This document shows positions 1 through 7,882 of a DNA stretch of 38,289 nucleotides, piece by piece. The position numbers and the translations under genes were made by a program. Origin of the DNA: Pontiellaceae bacterium (GTDB lineage: Bacteria > Verrucomicrobiota > Kiritimatiellia > Kiritimatiellales > Pontiellaceae); assembly GCA_016937945.1 (NCBI GenBank), contig JAFGVP010000153.1, positions 1-38,289 of the forward strand, in the 5' to 3' direction. The stretch's first letter is position 1; every line of letters starts with the position of its first letter. The notes beneath the pieces are model-generated. The model saw nothing but the letters and a program-made list of their open reading frames with translations, made no database searches and was not told the origin of the DNA.

Positions 1-20
1 ATGCCGCCATTCGTTTTCAT
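1..20 (-). CDS. Start of a further operon gene (partial, runs off the window)
   Basis: An ATG at 20-18 overlaps the TGA (19-17) of the preceding 58-codon gene in the same ATGA arrangement used by most junctions of this operon. Only six codons are visible, beginning MKTNGG, so no function can be given. The conserved overlap geometry is the only reason to call it a gene. Confidence 0.45.
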
Positions 21-193
21 TTCAATCCGGCCCCGCATTTTCCGTGTTCAAACTGCGGACACTGGCTGCATTGATCCGAGCACGTGACCTTGTCGTCGCG
101 GGAAAGGAGTACAGCTCCCATACCGACCAATCCGGCCAGCGCGCCCCAACGGCCAACCTCTTTCATGAATTTTAAACGGGTTATCTTTTTCAT
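17..193 (-). CDS. Small membrane-anchored cysteine-motif protein (58 aa)
   Basis: This 58-residue protein has a basic N-terminus (MKKITRLKF), one hydrophobic segment at about residues 14-31 rich in Gly, Ala and Leu, and a short C-terminal tail with four cysteines (C38, C42, C45, C53; spacing Cx3Cx2Cx7C). By topology the cysteine tail should lie outside the cytoplasm. The cysteines could bind an Fe-S cluster or another metal, or form disulfides; the sequence does not decide. The start ATG overlaps the TGA of the NHL-propeller gene (ATGA), and its own TGA overlaps the next ATG, so it is translationally coupled on both sides. I do not recognise a named family. Its position suggests a partner of the NHL protein, which also has a cysteine cluster. 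Confidence 0.72.
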   Translation of the reverse strand: MKKITRLKFMKEVGRWGALAGLVGMGAVLLSRDDKVTCSDQCSQCPQFEHGKCGAGLK

Positions 194-1137
194 GGTTTCA
201 CCTCAAATCTGCGTACTTCATTCCGGACGGCATCCAGCACGAGAATGCGGCCCTGCGGATCCACGGCCAGATCAAGACCGGAGGGATCGTCCCCGAACAG
301 ATCAGGAGCAGCAACCACACAGCGGAACGAGCCGTCCGGATTATGCACTTTCACCCGTTGCAACCCCTTTTCCGCCGTCACAAACGAGCCATCGCGAAGA
401 AGCGTAAAATGAGCCGGATTACAGCATCCGCAGAAACCCTCCAGCGTCATGGAACTGTTTTCCCAGCGCGCCAGCAGAACGCCCTTTGCGGAATAGTGCT
501 CGAACGCATGGTATCCGGGATTCACCGCCCAAAGGCTTCCGTCCGACTCCAGATCAATATCAAAAAACGGGCTGGGCACATAAAATCCGCGATTTCCCGG
601 CCCGTCTTCCCGGCCGATTTCAAAGGCCTCGCCGCCGTCCCGGGGGAAGCGCCAGATCCTGCGGCTTCCGGCATCGGCGGCAAAGACATACTCCTCGCTC
701 ACCGCCAGCGAGGTGATATAGGACCGATCGGACGGCACATTCAGGGAGGCATAATCACCATCGGGAGAAATGGTCTTCAGCTTTCCCTCCAGCCCAATAT
801 AAATCATCCCGTCAGAGCCTACTGCCAGCGCAGTGGGTGTTCCATCAATACCGATTCGGCGATTATCCGGGTAAATAATAATTCTATCTTTCCCGGCCAC
901 ATAAAGTTTCCCCTCATCATCCACCGCCAGCGCAGAGAGCTCGTCCAGCTCAATAGGAATCGGCTCCACCTCCCGGTACCCGATCGCGGATTCATCAACC
1001 TGCCGATAGCTATCCAGCGAGTAGCTGAAGTTTTTCCCGGGGTCGCGCCGGCGACTGTTTCCGAGATAAATTCCGAGACCGAGCACCATCGCCATGATGA
1101 TCAGGAACCATGTCCAGTTCTGTGTCCGTTTCTTCAT
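190..1137 (-). CDS. Membrane-anchored NHL-type beta-propeller with CGCCNP motif
   Basis: The 315-residue product starts with MKKR and a single hydrophobic segment at about 10-26, followed by a soluble domain with repeated blades of the NHL type (for example LAVDDEGKLYV near 70-80 and LAVDPQGRILVLD near the C-terminus). This predicts a propeller held on the outer face of the inner membrane. A cysteine cluster CGCC (C236, C238, C239) followed by Asn-Pro sits between blades, with a well-formed blade DGSFVTAEKG just after it; such a cluster is unusual for a plain NHL scaffold and could bind a metal or cofactor. The gene overlaps both neighbours by ATGA. NHL propellers are usually binding scaffolds, so no enzymatic role is claimed. 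Confidence 0.82.
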   Translation of the reverse strand: MKKRTQNWTWFLIIMAMVLGLGIYLGNSRRRDPGKNFSYSLDSYRQVDESAIGYREVEPIPIELDELSALAVDDEGKLYVAGKDRIIIYPDNRRIGIDGTPTALAVGSDGMIYIGLEGKLKTISPDGDYASLNVPSDRSYITSLAVSEEYVFAADAGSRRIWRFPRDGGEAFEIGREDGPGNRGFYVPSPFFDIDLESDGSLWAVNPGYHAFEHYSAKGVLLARWENSSMTLEGFCGCCNPAHFTLLRDGSFVTAEKGLQRVKVHNPDGSFRCVVAAPDLFGDDPSGLDLAVDPQGRILVLDAVRNEVRRFEVKP

Positions 1138-2573
1138 TGCGAAGCTCCTATATCAATGCAGACCATCCGGGTTGAATCCCGCAGCAGCATCCGGTTTCCG
1201 ACCACCGCAATGGGGCCCCACGCATCATGACCATCCAGAACCCGGAACCGCGCCAGCGGTTCATATCCGCCGCGGCTGTACGCCAGCATGCTCAGAGTCC
1301 CGTCATCATCGAGAATATAAAAACGGTCGTTCGCCAGAATATACGGTCCCAAACCGAAGCGGGTTTCCTTGCCGCTGGACCAGACCAGCTCTCCGCTGTC
1401 CGGATCGTAGCAGACGAACTGCTGCTTCAGGGCACCGGCATCCTTGGGCATGATTCCGAACAGGAGTCCGTCGCGATAAATCGGGGTTTGCTGTTCACTC
1501 GCCAGCCACTCTTTGGGACCGTTCCGGGACAGCTCCGTCGCCGTAAATTCATCGTCCTTCCGGTCGATGCGGAACATCAGGCTGCCGGCCCCATAACCGG
1601 CGGTGATAAAGATGCGGTTATCGTCAAGCAGCACCGGAGACGGCGCAACCACCGAGGCGTTCCATGGAATCTCCCACAGCCGACGCCCCTCTTTGGATAC
1701 ACCGGTAATTCCGCCGACCGCCACATAGACATACATTTCCTCCCCGTGGATCGTCATCGGCATGATGGAGGAATGCGACATGCTCCAGCCGTTTGGATTC
1801 GGCACGGTCCATTTCACCGACCCATCGGCACAATCCACCGCCATCATCAGCACATCCGGCCCGCCGGGTGCAATAATCGCCCGTCCGCCATCGATCAGCG
1901 GGCACTGTCCGGTAAACCAGAGCGGCTCCGTGGTTCCATATTCCTTCTGGAGATCAATCCCCCAGAGAAACCGGCCGGTTCCGGTATCCACGCAGGAAAC
2001 GTGACAGCGCGGCCCCATGGTGACGGTCCACTGTTCCGTTACCGCCGGAATCGTACGCGACAGGCCATGATTCCGTTTGGCCGGCAGCGGATAGGAGCGG
2101 CGCCAGATTTCCTTCCCGTCCTCGAGGGAAAAGCAGCGAAGCGCATCGGCGCGATTTTCTTCGTCATAATCCAGCAGGTAAACGCAGCCGTCAAATACCG
2201 CCGGCGCGGCATGCCCCTCGCCCAGCGCCACCGACCAGAGGATGCGCGGCCCGCTCTCCGGCCACTGATCGGCCAATGCCGTATCGGATTCGACCATGTT
2301 ATCAAAGGACGCTCCCCGGAAACGCGGCCAGCGCCCCGGCAGCTCCGATGCCACGCCGTCGTAGGTCTGCAGCGAACCGGACAGATCAATATCGGGCGAC
2401 GCCGTTACCGCCCGTTCCGCCGGTGTCGGTCCGCCATCCATGCCCGGCAGGCTCGGCATAACCACCAGATGCGGTGCCGGCACCATCCACCGGAAAAGCA
2501 GCGTGCCGCCGATTCCGGCCGACAGCAGGATGACCGGAAGCATAACGAACAGGATGGAGGAACGGGATTTCAT
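1134..2573 (-). CDS. Membrane-anchored PQQ-like beta-propeller protein
   Basis: The 479-residue protein begins MKSRSS and has one strong hydrophobic segment at about 7-29, then a soluble domain of PQQ-type blades (repeats such as GKEIWRR, GRFLWGID, GSVKWTV and GELVWSS). The hydrophobic segment has no obvious signal-peptidase site, so a membrane anchor is more likely than secretion. PQQ-like blades of this type occur in BamB-like scaffolds and in dehydrogenases. I see no clear calcium/PQQ active-site signature, so a structural or binding role is safer. It follows another propeller gene after 14 bases and overlaps the NHL gene by ATGA. It shares the blade pattern of the two other PQQ-like proteins in the operon, which suggests duplication within the cluster. 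Confidence 0.82.
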   Translation of the reverse strand: MKSRSSILFVMLPVILLSAGIGGTLLFRWMVPAPHLVVMPSLPGMDGGPTPAERAVTASPDIDLSGSLQTYDGVASELPGRWPRFRGASFDNMVESDTALADQWPESGPRILWSVALGEGHAAPAVFDGCVYLLDYDEENRADALRCFSLEDGKEIWRRSYPLPAKRNHGLSRTIPAVTEQWTVTMGPRCHVSCVDTGTGRFLWGIDLQKEYGTTEPLWFTGQCPLIDGGRAIIAPGGPDVLMMAVDCADGSVKWTVPNPNGWSMSHSSIMPMTIHGEEMYVYVAVGGITGVSKEGRRLWEIPWNASVVAPSPVLLDDNRIFITAGYGAGSLMFRIDRKDDEFTATELSRNGPKEWLASEQQTPIYRDGLLFGIMPKDAGALKQQFVCYDPDSGELVWSSGKETRFGLGPYILANDRFYILDDDGTLSMLAYSRGGYEPLARFRVLDGHDAWGPIAVVGNRMLLRDSTRMVCIDIGASQ

Positions 2574-2587
2574 GAATGCCTGAATGA

Positions 2588-3901
2588 TTATCTGAGATCA
2601 ACGCACTTGAGCGTGGTCCAGTCGCGAACCAGCAGCTTTCCGTCCGACAATGCCAGCGGCGCCCACGCCATATCGTTTTCCTTGACCATCGGCGCCGACG
2701 CCAGCTCCTTGTAGCCGGAGACATCGGCCCGCAGCAGATGCAGCATACCGGTCTTGGCATCGAGAATCACAATCTTGCCGTCCACCAGCAAAAAGCCGCC
2801 GCGTTCAAATGTCGGTCCGTTTTCGGCATCCTTGCTGCGCCAATCGACGATTCCATCCATCGACACGCAGATCAGCCCGTCGTTTTTCCGGTTTCCGTTG
2901 TTGGCCACGAGCAGATGACCGTCGAGATAAACGGGTTGATGAATCTGCGGGCTGACATCGTCAATCTTGAACAGCTCTTCCGCTTCATATCCCGTTTCTG
3001 TTTTCTTAATGCGGATCATGGCGGATCCGGCATCGTAGCCCCCGGTAATAAAGAGCCGCTCATCCGGCAGCCGCGTCGGGAACGGCACGGCATTACGGCA
3101 CTGCCAGCCGCTGTAATGCCACAAAACCGAACCGTCTGATGGAGATAATCCGAAGACTCCGCTCTTCGGCGGCGCGGCGGGCGTTTCTTCGGGCGTCTCA
3201 TTGCGCCGGCGCCGGCCGCCGGCTTCTGAACCGATCGCAACGATCATGTCCGTTCCACACAGCGAATACATCACCGGCGATGAAAATGTGTAGCCGCCGA
3301 TCGACTCCGACTTCCATGCAGGTGAACCGTCTTTGCAATGGTAAGCCGCTACGCCGGTTCTGTCGGAAGTGATTGCGACAATCACGAGATCGCCATACAG
3401 CAGCGGCGACTGCGACAGCCCCCATCGATTCAGTTCCATTTCAAATTCGCTGAGCAGATTATGTTTCCAGATCACCGATTTGGTTGCCAGATCAACGCAG
3501 ACCAGCGAACCCCAGCCGGTCACGAAATAGGCGGCATTATCGGTCACGGCCGGCGTACCACGCGTACCGGCAAACTGCTTGTGCGACATCGTGCCCGGAT
3601 CTTCCACGCCCACGTTCCAGAGTTCCGTCCCTTTTTCCAGATCCATGCAGCGAAGCAGGCTCACCTCTTCGCTGCGATCCACAAAGTAGACCTTTCCGGC
3701 GCGAATCGCCGGGGACGAGTAACCGTCATTCACCGACATTTCCCACAGAACTTTCGGCCCCGACTCCGGCCACGAATCCGCCAGTCCGGTTTCCGTGGAA
3801 ATGTTATCCCGCGCCGGTCCGCAGAACTGCGGCCAGTCGGCAGCCGATGCCGACAAAACCATCGCCGCACCGATCATTGATGCAATCCCGTGTTTCCCCA
3901 T
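2588..3901 (-). CDS. Secreted PQQ-like (BamB-like) beta-propeller protein
   Basis: The 437-residue product starts MGKHGIASMIG, has a hydrophobic signal segment and a likely signal-peptidase I site after SASA, and then enters the mature domain with ADWPQFCGPARDN, a hallmark opening of secreted PQQ-repeat proteins common in Planctomycetes and Verrucomicrobia. Blades include GTELWNVG, KSVIWKHN, GSVLWHYS and GIVDWRS. A Pro/Arg-rich insert (GRRRRNETPEETPAAPP) lies in the middle and is probably a surface loop. An AAGGAG Shine-Dalgarno sequence lies just upstream of the ATG, so this gene can start translation independently, unlike its ATGA-coupled neighbours. The gap to the upstream cyclase gene is 20 bases. 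Confidence 0.85.
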   Translation of the reverse strand: MGKHGIASMIGAAMVLSASAADWPQFCGPARDNISTETGLADSWPESGPKVLWEMSVNDGYSSPAIRAGKVYFVDRSEEVSLLRCMDLEKGTELWNVGVEDPGTMSHKQFAGTRGTPAVTDNAAYFVTGWGSLVCVDLATKSVIWKHNLLSEFEMELNRWGLSQSPLLYGDLVIVAITSDRTGVAAYHCKDGSPAWKSESIGGYTFSSPVMYSLCGTDMIVAIGSEAGGRRRRNETPEETPAAPPKSGVFGLSPSDGSVLWHYSGWQCRNAVPFPTRLPDERLFITGGYDAGSAMIRIKKTETGYEAEELFKIDDVSPQIHQPVYLDGHLLVANNGNRKNDGLICVSMDGIVDWRSKDAENGPTFERGGFLLVDGKIVILDAKTGMLHLLRADVSGYKELASAPMVKENDMAWAPLALSDGKLLVRDWTTLKCVDLR

Positions 3902-3921
3902 GACCCACTCCTTGTCTTGTA

Positions 3922-5577
3922 TTATTCCGGACTTCGCTCCCCTGCGACGTCCTTCCCCTGTTTATCTCCACAGCGCTTCAGCGCCTCGGTTATGAATATC
4001 AGGGGATACAGCTTTTCTGAATACCATAGACTCGCAAAATACAGGCCGATCGGACTAGCAGAAAACTGCGTTCCCTGAACGGTCAAATCCCGTATTTTAT
4101 CAACCCCATTCCCCGTCATTCCCACCAATAGAGCCAGATCCTCCAGCCCGCAATATTCCGGATGCTCCGCCGTTTTCGCCAGCCAGGTTCGGCCCTGGGA
4201 ACGCATCCATTCCAGCCGTAGAAAATCCTGTTTGTCCAACGTTTCCAGCGCCTCCATGACGCGCACGGTTCCGTACACCGGATTTTCTTTCTTTGGATGT
4301 AGCTGGCTTCCGAACCAGAGCGGAATCCATGATCCGTCCGGACGCTGGTTTCTCAACAGGTAATCCAGACCGATCTGCATGGCATTATACATGGCGGCAT
4401 CAAAATCTTCACCCAAATACCTGCGCCATAACGCAAATGCGCGAATCATGTGGGCCGTCAAATCGGGACAACTGCGATCGAACGGCAGCTTGCCCCACCC
4501 CTTGCAGAACGTCGGAATCCCGCCGTCGCGATTCTGCAGATCAATCAGCCACTCCACGCCGGAACGAACCGCCGGAAGAATCCGGGAAGTGACATCGCTG
4601 TCATCCTGCGGCCACAGATGATACAGGGCAATCAGGGCGGCCGCGGTATCATCCGCATCGGGAACGCCGCCGGGCCGGTTCGTCCAGCTCCACCCGCCGG
4701 GAGCCGCATGGGTAAAGGGATGCTCCTCCGTCATCTGATTTTGCAGCAGGTGCTCACGAATCGCATTGGTCTGCTCGACCGAAAGATCGCCGTCAAGCGC
4801 ACGTACACTCAGGGAGGTAAGCCAGGTTGAAAGATCCACATCGATCGGCCAGCTGCCATCGTCACGCACGGTGTTTTCAAGAAAGGAGAGACACTTCTGC
4901 GTGACCGGATGATCGCGATATCCGGCGCCGATCAGGCTCATGGCCACGAAACCGGTCAGCGGGGCCGCCTCCAGAAATCCACCGCTTTCCGGCTGAATGG
5001 ACCTGAGAATATCAAGTACCCTGCCGATCGCGCGTCGGCGCCAGAAGGCCCCGCGTACCGGCCGCTTCTCGTGCCGGACCAACCCCATGGAAATCAGGGC
5101 GGGCAGCGCATAGCTGACAACCGGCAGGCGCACCAGGCGGTAGAATCGATGCGGAAGCACGGCCAGTTCAAACGGGAGCTGCGGGATCACCGACCAGTCC
5201 GCACCCAGCTTTCCGGCCAGCATGCACAGGGTTAGGATCGGAATCGAAAAGGTCCGGTCCTCGCCATAAAAACCGAGGATGGCATCGCGCACCTTTTCGG
5301 GCGGACCGATCTCTTCACCCAGCACACTGCGGCACAGCAGGGTCGCGGTAAAGTTGCTCGGACTTTCCGGACTGTCGCCCCAGCCGCTGTCCGCATTTCG
5401 GTGCGTCCGTATCCACTGAAGACCGCGTTCGGCAAGCGCCGTTCGTCCGCCCAGAGCGAGGGCAAACGAGGCTACCGCCGTGGCCAGCGCGGAACTGGAG
5501 AGTTTCCCTTCCCAGAATCCCCGGTCATTGAGCTCGGCCAGCAGCCGATTGCGGCAGTTGTCGAGCAGGTCCGTCAT
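3922..5577 (-). CDS. Class II terpene (squalene-hopene-type) cyclase-like protein
   Basis: The 551-residue protein belongs to the squalene-cyclase/prenyltransferase alpha-alpha-barrel superfamily. It carries DADDTA at residues 307-312, matching the DXDD general-acid motif of class II cyclases, and QW-like repeats such as QNRDGGIP (348-355) and DGSWIPLWFG (414-423). The C-terminus (GLYFASLWYSEKLYPLIF, 511-528) strongly resembles squalene-hopene cyclases. It is shorter than a typical hopene cyclase (about 630-720 residues), closer in size to bacterial class II diterpene cyclases. The likely reaction is proton-initiated cyclisation of a linear isoprenoid, perhaps the product of the synthase two genes upstream; the substrate is not readable. 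I chose the ATG at 5577 because it forms an ATGA overlap with the upstream gene; an in-frame ATG at 5589 is an alternative. No signal peptide is evident. Confidence 0.8.
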   Translation of the reverse strand: MTDLLDNCRNRLLAELNDRGFWEGKLSSSALATAVASFALALGGRTALAERGLQWIRTHRNADSGWGDSPESPSNFTATLLCRSVLGEEIGPPEKVRDAILGFYGEDRTFSIPILTLCMLAGKLGADWSVIPQLPFELAVLPHRFYRLVRLPVVSYALPALISMGLVRHEKRPVRGAFWRRRAIGRVLDILRSIQPESGGFLEAAPLTGFVAMSLIGAGYRDHPVTQKCLSFLENTVRDDGSWPIDVDLSTWLTSLSVRALDGDLSVEQTNAIREHLLQNQMTEEHPFTHAAPGGWSWTNRPGGVPDADDTAAALIALYHLWPQDDSDVTSRILPAVRSGVEWLIDLQNRDGGIPTFCKGWGKLPFDRSCPDLTAHMIRAFALWRRYLGEDFDAAMYNAMQIGLDYLLRNQRPDGSWIPLWFGSQLHPKKENPVYGTVRVMEALETLDKQDFLRLEWMRSQGRTWLAKTAEHPEYCGLEDLALLVGMTGNGVDKIRDLTVQGTQFSASPIGLYFASLWYSEKLYPLIFITEALKRCGDKQGKDVAGERSPE

Positions 5578-6347
5578 TTCATCAGGCATCCAATGCTGAG
5601 CAGAGCATAAAAGGTGTATTCCACGTCTTCAAAAGCGTCGCCCGGATAGCCGGCAAAGCCGCCGGAATCGCGCCACTGCGATTCAATAAAATCAAAGCAG
5701 GCCGCACGAATACCGGAAAGATCGATATTCAGATTGCGAAGAGCCATCAGCGCCGTCGCCGTCGAGAGCAGATCGGCATGCGGTACATTGTTCGATGCGG
5801 CAAACCCGCCCTGCGGACAGAAGCGTTTCATCAGGATCGCTTCCGCCACAGGATCCGGACGATCATTGATCATTACGGATGCCGCCAGATTCGGCGTGGT
5901 CTGCGAATCGGAAATCAGCAGGTTTGCCTCCGGCTCATCATTGTGAAGAATCAGTTGCGATGCCGATACCTTGAAGAATAGATCATACGGCGTTTCCGCG
6001 GCCTTGGATTCCAGCATACCGGCAAAGCGGCGTCGCATTCCTGCAGTACAGGGAAAGATCAGGCGCAGGCGCAGCAGGCAGAAAAAATGGGCGGCATCCA
6101 GCGACGATCCGTCCCCGAAGGTCCGCAGATAACGATACAGGCGGAACCATGGAATCCGGCCGCGCAGGGCCACCATACTGAGCGTAGCAAAAAAGGTGTA
6201 ATATAGATCGCTTTTGGAATCGCGTCCCCGAACCCCTCCATCGGGATTCCAGCAGCGGGAGATAAATCCGACCACATGACGCCGGGAAACCGCATCCAGA
6301 TATTTTCGGGCTGCCGATGCTGCGCCCATGATCTGCCGGTCAATCAT
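5574..6347 (-). CDS. Prenyltransferase-repeat (squalene-cyclase-fold) protein, short
   Basis: This 257-residue protein contains blades typical of prenyltransferase beta-subunit/squalene oxidase repeats: NPDGGVRG near 34-41, CPQGGFAAS near the middle, and SGGFAGYPGDAFEDVEYTFYALLSIG close to the C-terminus (written here as a run of short motifs: GGFAGYPGD, then DVEYTFYALL). In protein prenyltransferases the last motif carries a zinc-ligand histidine; here that position region reads DVEYTFY, so the zinc site does not look intact. It may therefore be a non-catalytic or differently acting relative, possibly a partner of the adjacent DADD cyclase as a split alpha-alpha barrel. Its start overlaps the synthase stop and its stop overlaps the cyclase start, both by ATGA. 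Confidence 0.75.
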   Translation of the reverse strand: MIDRQIMGAASAARKYLDAVSRRHVVGFISRCWNPDGGVRGRDSKSDLYYTFFATLSMVALRGRIPWFRLYRYLRTFGDGSSLDAAHFFCLLRLRLIFPCTAGMRRRFAGMLESKAAETPYDLFFKVSASQLILHNDEPEANLLISDSQTTPNLAASVMINDRPDPVAEAILMKRFCPQGGFAASNNVPHADLLSTATALMALRNLNIDLSGIRAACFDFIESQWRDSGGFAGYPGDAFEDVEYTFYALLSIGCLMK

Positions 6348-7882
6348 GCCCGACCTCCCGCCGGCGTGAGCATCTTCGAGGTCGTGCGGCGCAGCAGGCT
6401 TTTCAGCGGAGCACTGGCCAGCGGATTCAGGGCCCGGATGGCCTCGTTTTTATAATGCTCCAGCAACTGGGCCGCTTTTTCCTCCACCATCATTTCCCGG
6501 AAGACATGATCCAGATTCGGCGAGTCTGGCGCATACCACTCCAAAGGACGCTGATCATTGGCCAGCGCGAGCAGGATCGACGCCCGCAGATCATGCTCTT
6601 CGCCGCTGCGGTATTCCTCCAGATCGTCGTGAATCTGATAGGCAATCCCGAGCGATTCGCTGAAACGGCGCAGGGCGGCATCCAGCCGATCATCCCCGCC
6701 GGCGGCCAGTGCCCCCAGCCGTAACGCGGCACCGAATGCCGGCGCGGTTTTGCGCCGGAATATTTCGATAAGCTGCGCCGCGGTGAACGGCGGCGTATCC
6801 ACCAGTCCTCGCAGCTCCTCGCCCTGACCGACGCACAGCATCCGATGGTTTTCCACCGCAATCCGCATCAGGTCCGCCGTCCGGGAAGGCACCGAAGCAA
6901 TCAGCCGGTATCCTTCGCCTACCAGAAAATCGCCGGCATTCAATGCAACGGGAATTCCATATTGGCAGTGCAGGGTCGGCGCGTTGTACCGCACCTCGTC
7001 ATCATCCTCGATATCGTCATGAATCAGGGATGCCTTGTGAAAACATTCAACGGCCAATGCCAGGCGGCGCACTTTCTCGGGGAAGATTCCATCTGCACCG
7101 GAAAGGGCGTCGTATGTGCAGGCCAGCAGATACGGCCGCCAGCGCTTCCCCTCCCCGCAGACCCATTCATAGGCAATCTGCTCGGTACGGGTATCCATCG
7201 AGTCGATCTCGATCGCAGAGAACCAGCCCTCAACCATTTCCCGGATCCGGGCGGTATCCACCTGATTTACCCAGGACGCGTCGGAGCGCAACCGGATCGC
7301 ATTACGCACATGCTCAACATCGGTGGTGGTGTCAATACACCCGCCGGCATTCAGCGGAATCGCCAGTCCGGGAATCGCGCCGTCCGCCATATGCGGAAAT
7401 GATTTTTCCAGCGCATTGAGACAGCTGACACCGATCACGGCATCGACTTTTCCTCCGTCGAGCAGGCGGGTCACCACGGTGGATCCTTCGGCGACGAGCA
7501 CGACATAACCGAGATCCTCCGCCAGCGACTGGAGCTCGCCGATATTGCAGCGGCCGCACTCTTCGCACAACAGGCCGAATTCATCCATTTCGGCGGGACA
7601 GTTTTTAAAATCGCGCAGACACTGAGGGAGCAGGAGAAGACGGCGCTCATAGGGAATGGATGCAACCGTTTCGCGCCAGACGGCGTTGTTCAGCAGGACC
7701 ATGACATAGTCCACGGAAACAGAGGACGGCGCCAGCTCCAGTGCATGATCGCGCAGTTCCTCCATCGAGAGCGGCGGTACAAGCCCCTGCTGATCAGCAT
7801 AGGTCTCTACCCGGAGGCGCAGCGAATCGCGCTCCTGCAGCGTTGAAGGAATTCCGTGTACACCGGTCTTTTCCATTTTCAT
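6344..7882 (-). CDS. DUF116 domain fused to a polyprenyl (isoprenyl) diphosphate synthase
   Basis: The 512-residue protein has two parts. Residues about 50-205 match DUF116: Cys residues at 88, 95, 106, 109 and 112, a VDAVIGVSCLNALEK segment (146-160) and NAGGCIDTTTDVE (178-190). Residues about 215-512 are a trans-isoprenyl diphosphate synthase, with GKRWRP (245-250), the first aspartate-rich motif HDDIEDDDE (288-296), KT at 378-379 and a second motif YQIHDDLEEY (415-424). The second motif ends in Glu instead of the usual Asp of DDxxD. The synthase would condense IPP with an allylic diphosphate and probably feeds the cyclase downstream. The DUF116 cysteines may bind an Fe-S cluster, which would fit the radical SAM and ferredoxin neighbours. 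The ATG at 7882 is chosen for its ATGA overlap with the radical SAM gene. Confidence 0.85.
   Translation of the reverse strand: MKMEKTGVHGIPSTLQERDSLRLRVETYADQQGLVPPLSMEELRDHALELAPSSVSVDYVMVLLNNAVWRETVASIPYERRLLLLPQCLRDFKNCPAEMDEFGLLCEECGRCNIGELQSLAEDLGYVVLVAEGSTVVTRLLDGGKVDAVIGVSCLNALEKSFPHMADGAIPGLAIPLNAGGCIDTTTDVEHVRNAIRLRSDASWVNQVDTARIREMVEGWFSAIEIDSMDTRTEQIAYEWVCGEGKRWRPYLLACTYDALSGADGIFPEKVRRLALAVECFHKASLIHDDIEDDDEVRYNAPTLHCQYGIPVALNAGDFLVGEGYRLIASVPSRTADLMRIAVENHRMLCVGQGEELRGLVDTPPFTAAQLIEIFRRKTAPAFGAALRLGALAAGGDDRLDAALRRFSESLGIAYQIHDDLEEYRSGEEHDLRASILLALANDQRPLEWYAPDSPNLDHVFREMMVEEKAAQLLEHYKNEAIRALNPLASAPLKSLLRRTTSKMLTPAGGRA

Noticed and set aside
343-1230. Long plus-strand reading frame opposite the NHL gene
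   Set aside because: It is composed of Arg/Pro/His-rich text without domain character and lies opposite a clear gene with coupled neighbours.
1227-2714. 495-codon plus-strand frame opposite two propeller genes
   Set aside because: It spans the junction of two real genes on the other strand and has low-complexity composition; GC-rich codon bias explains its length.
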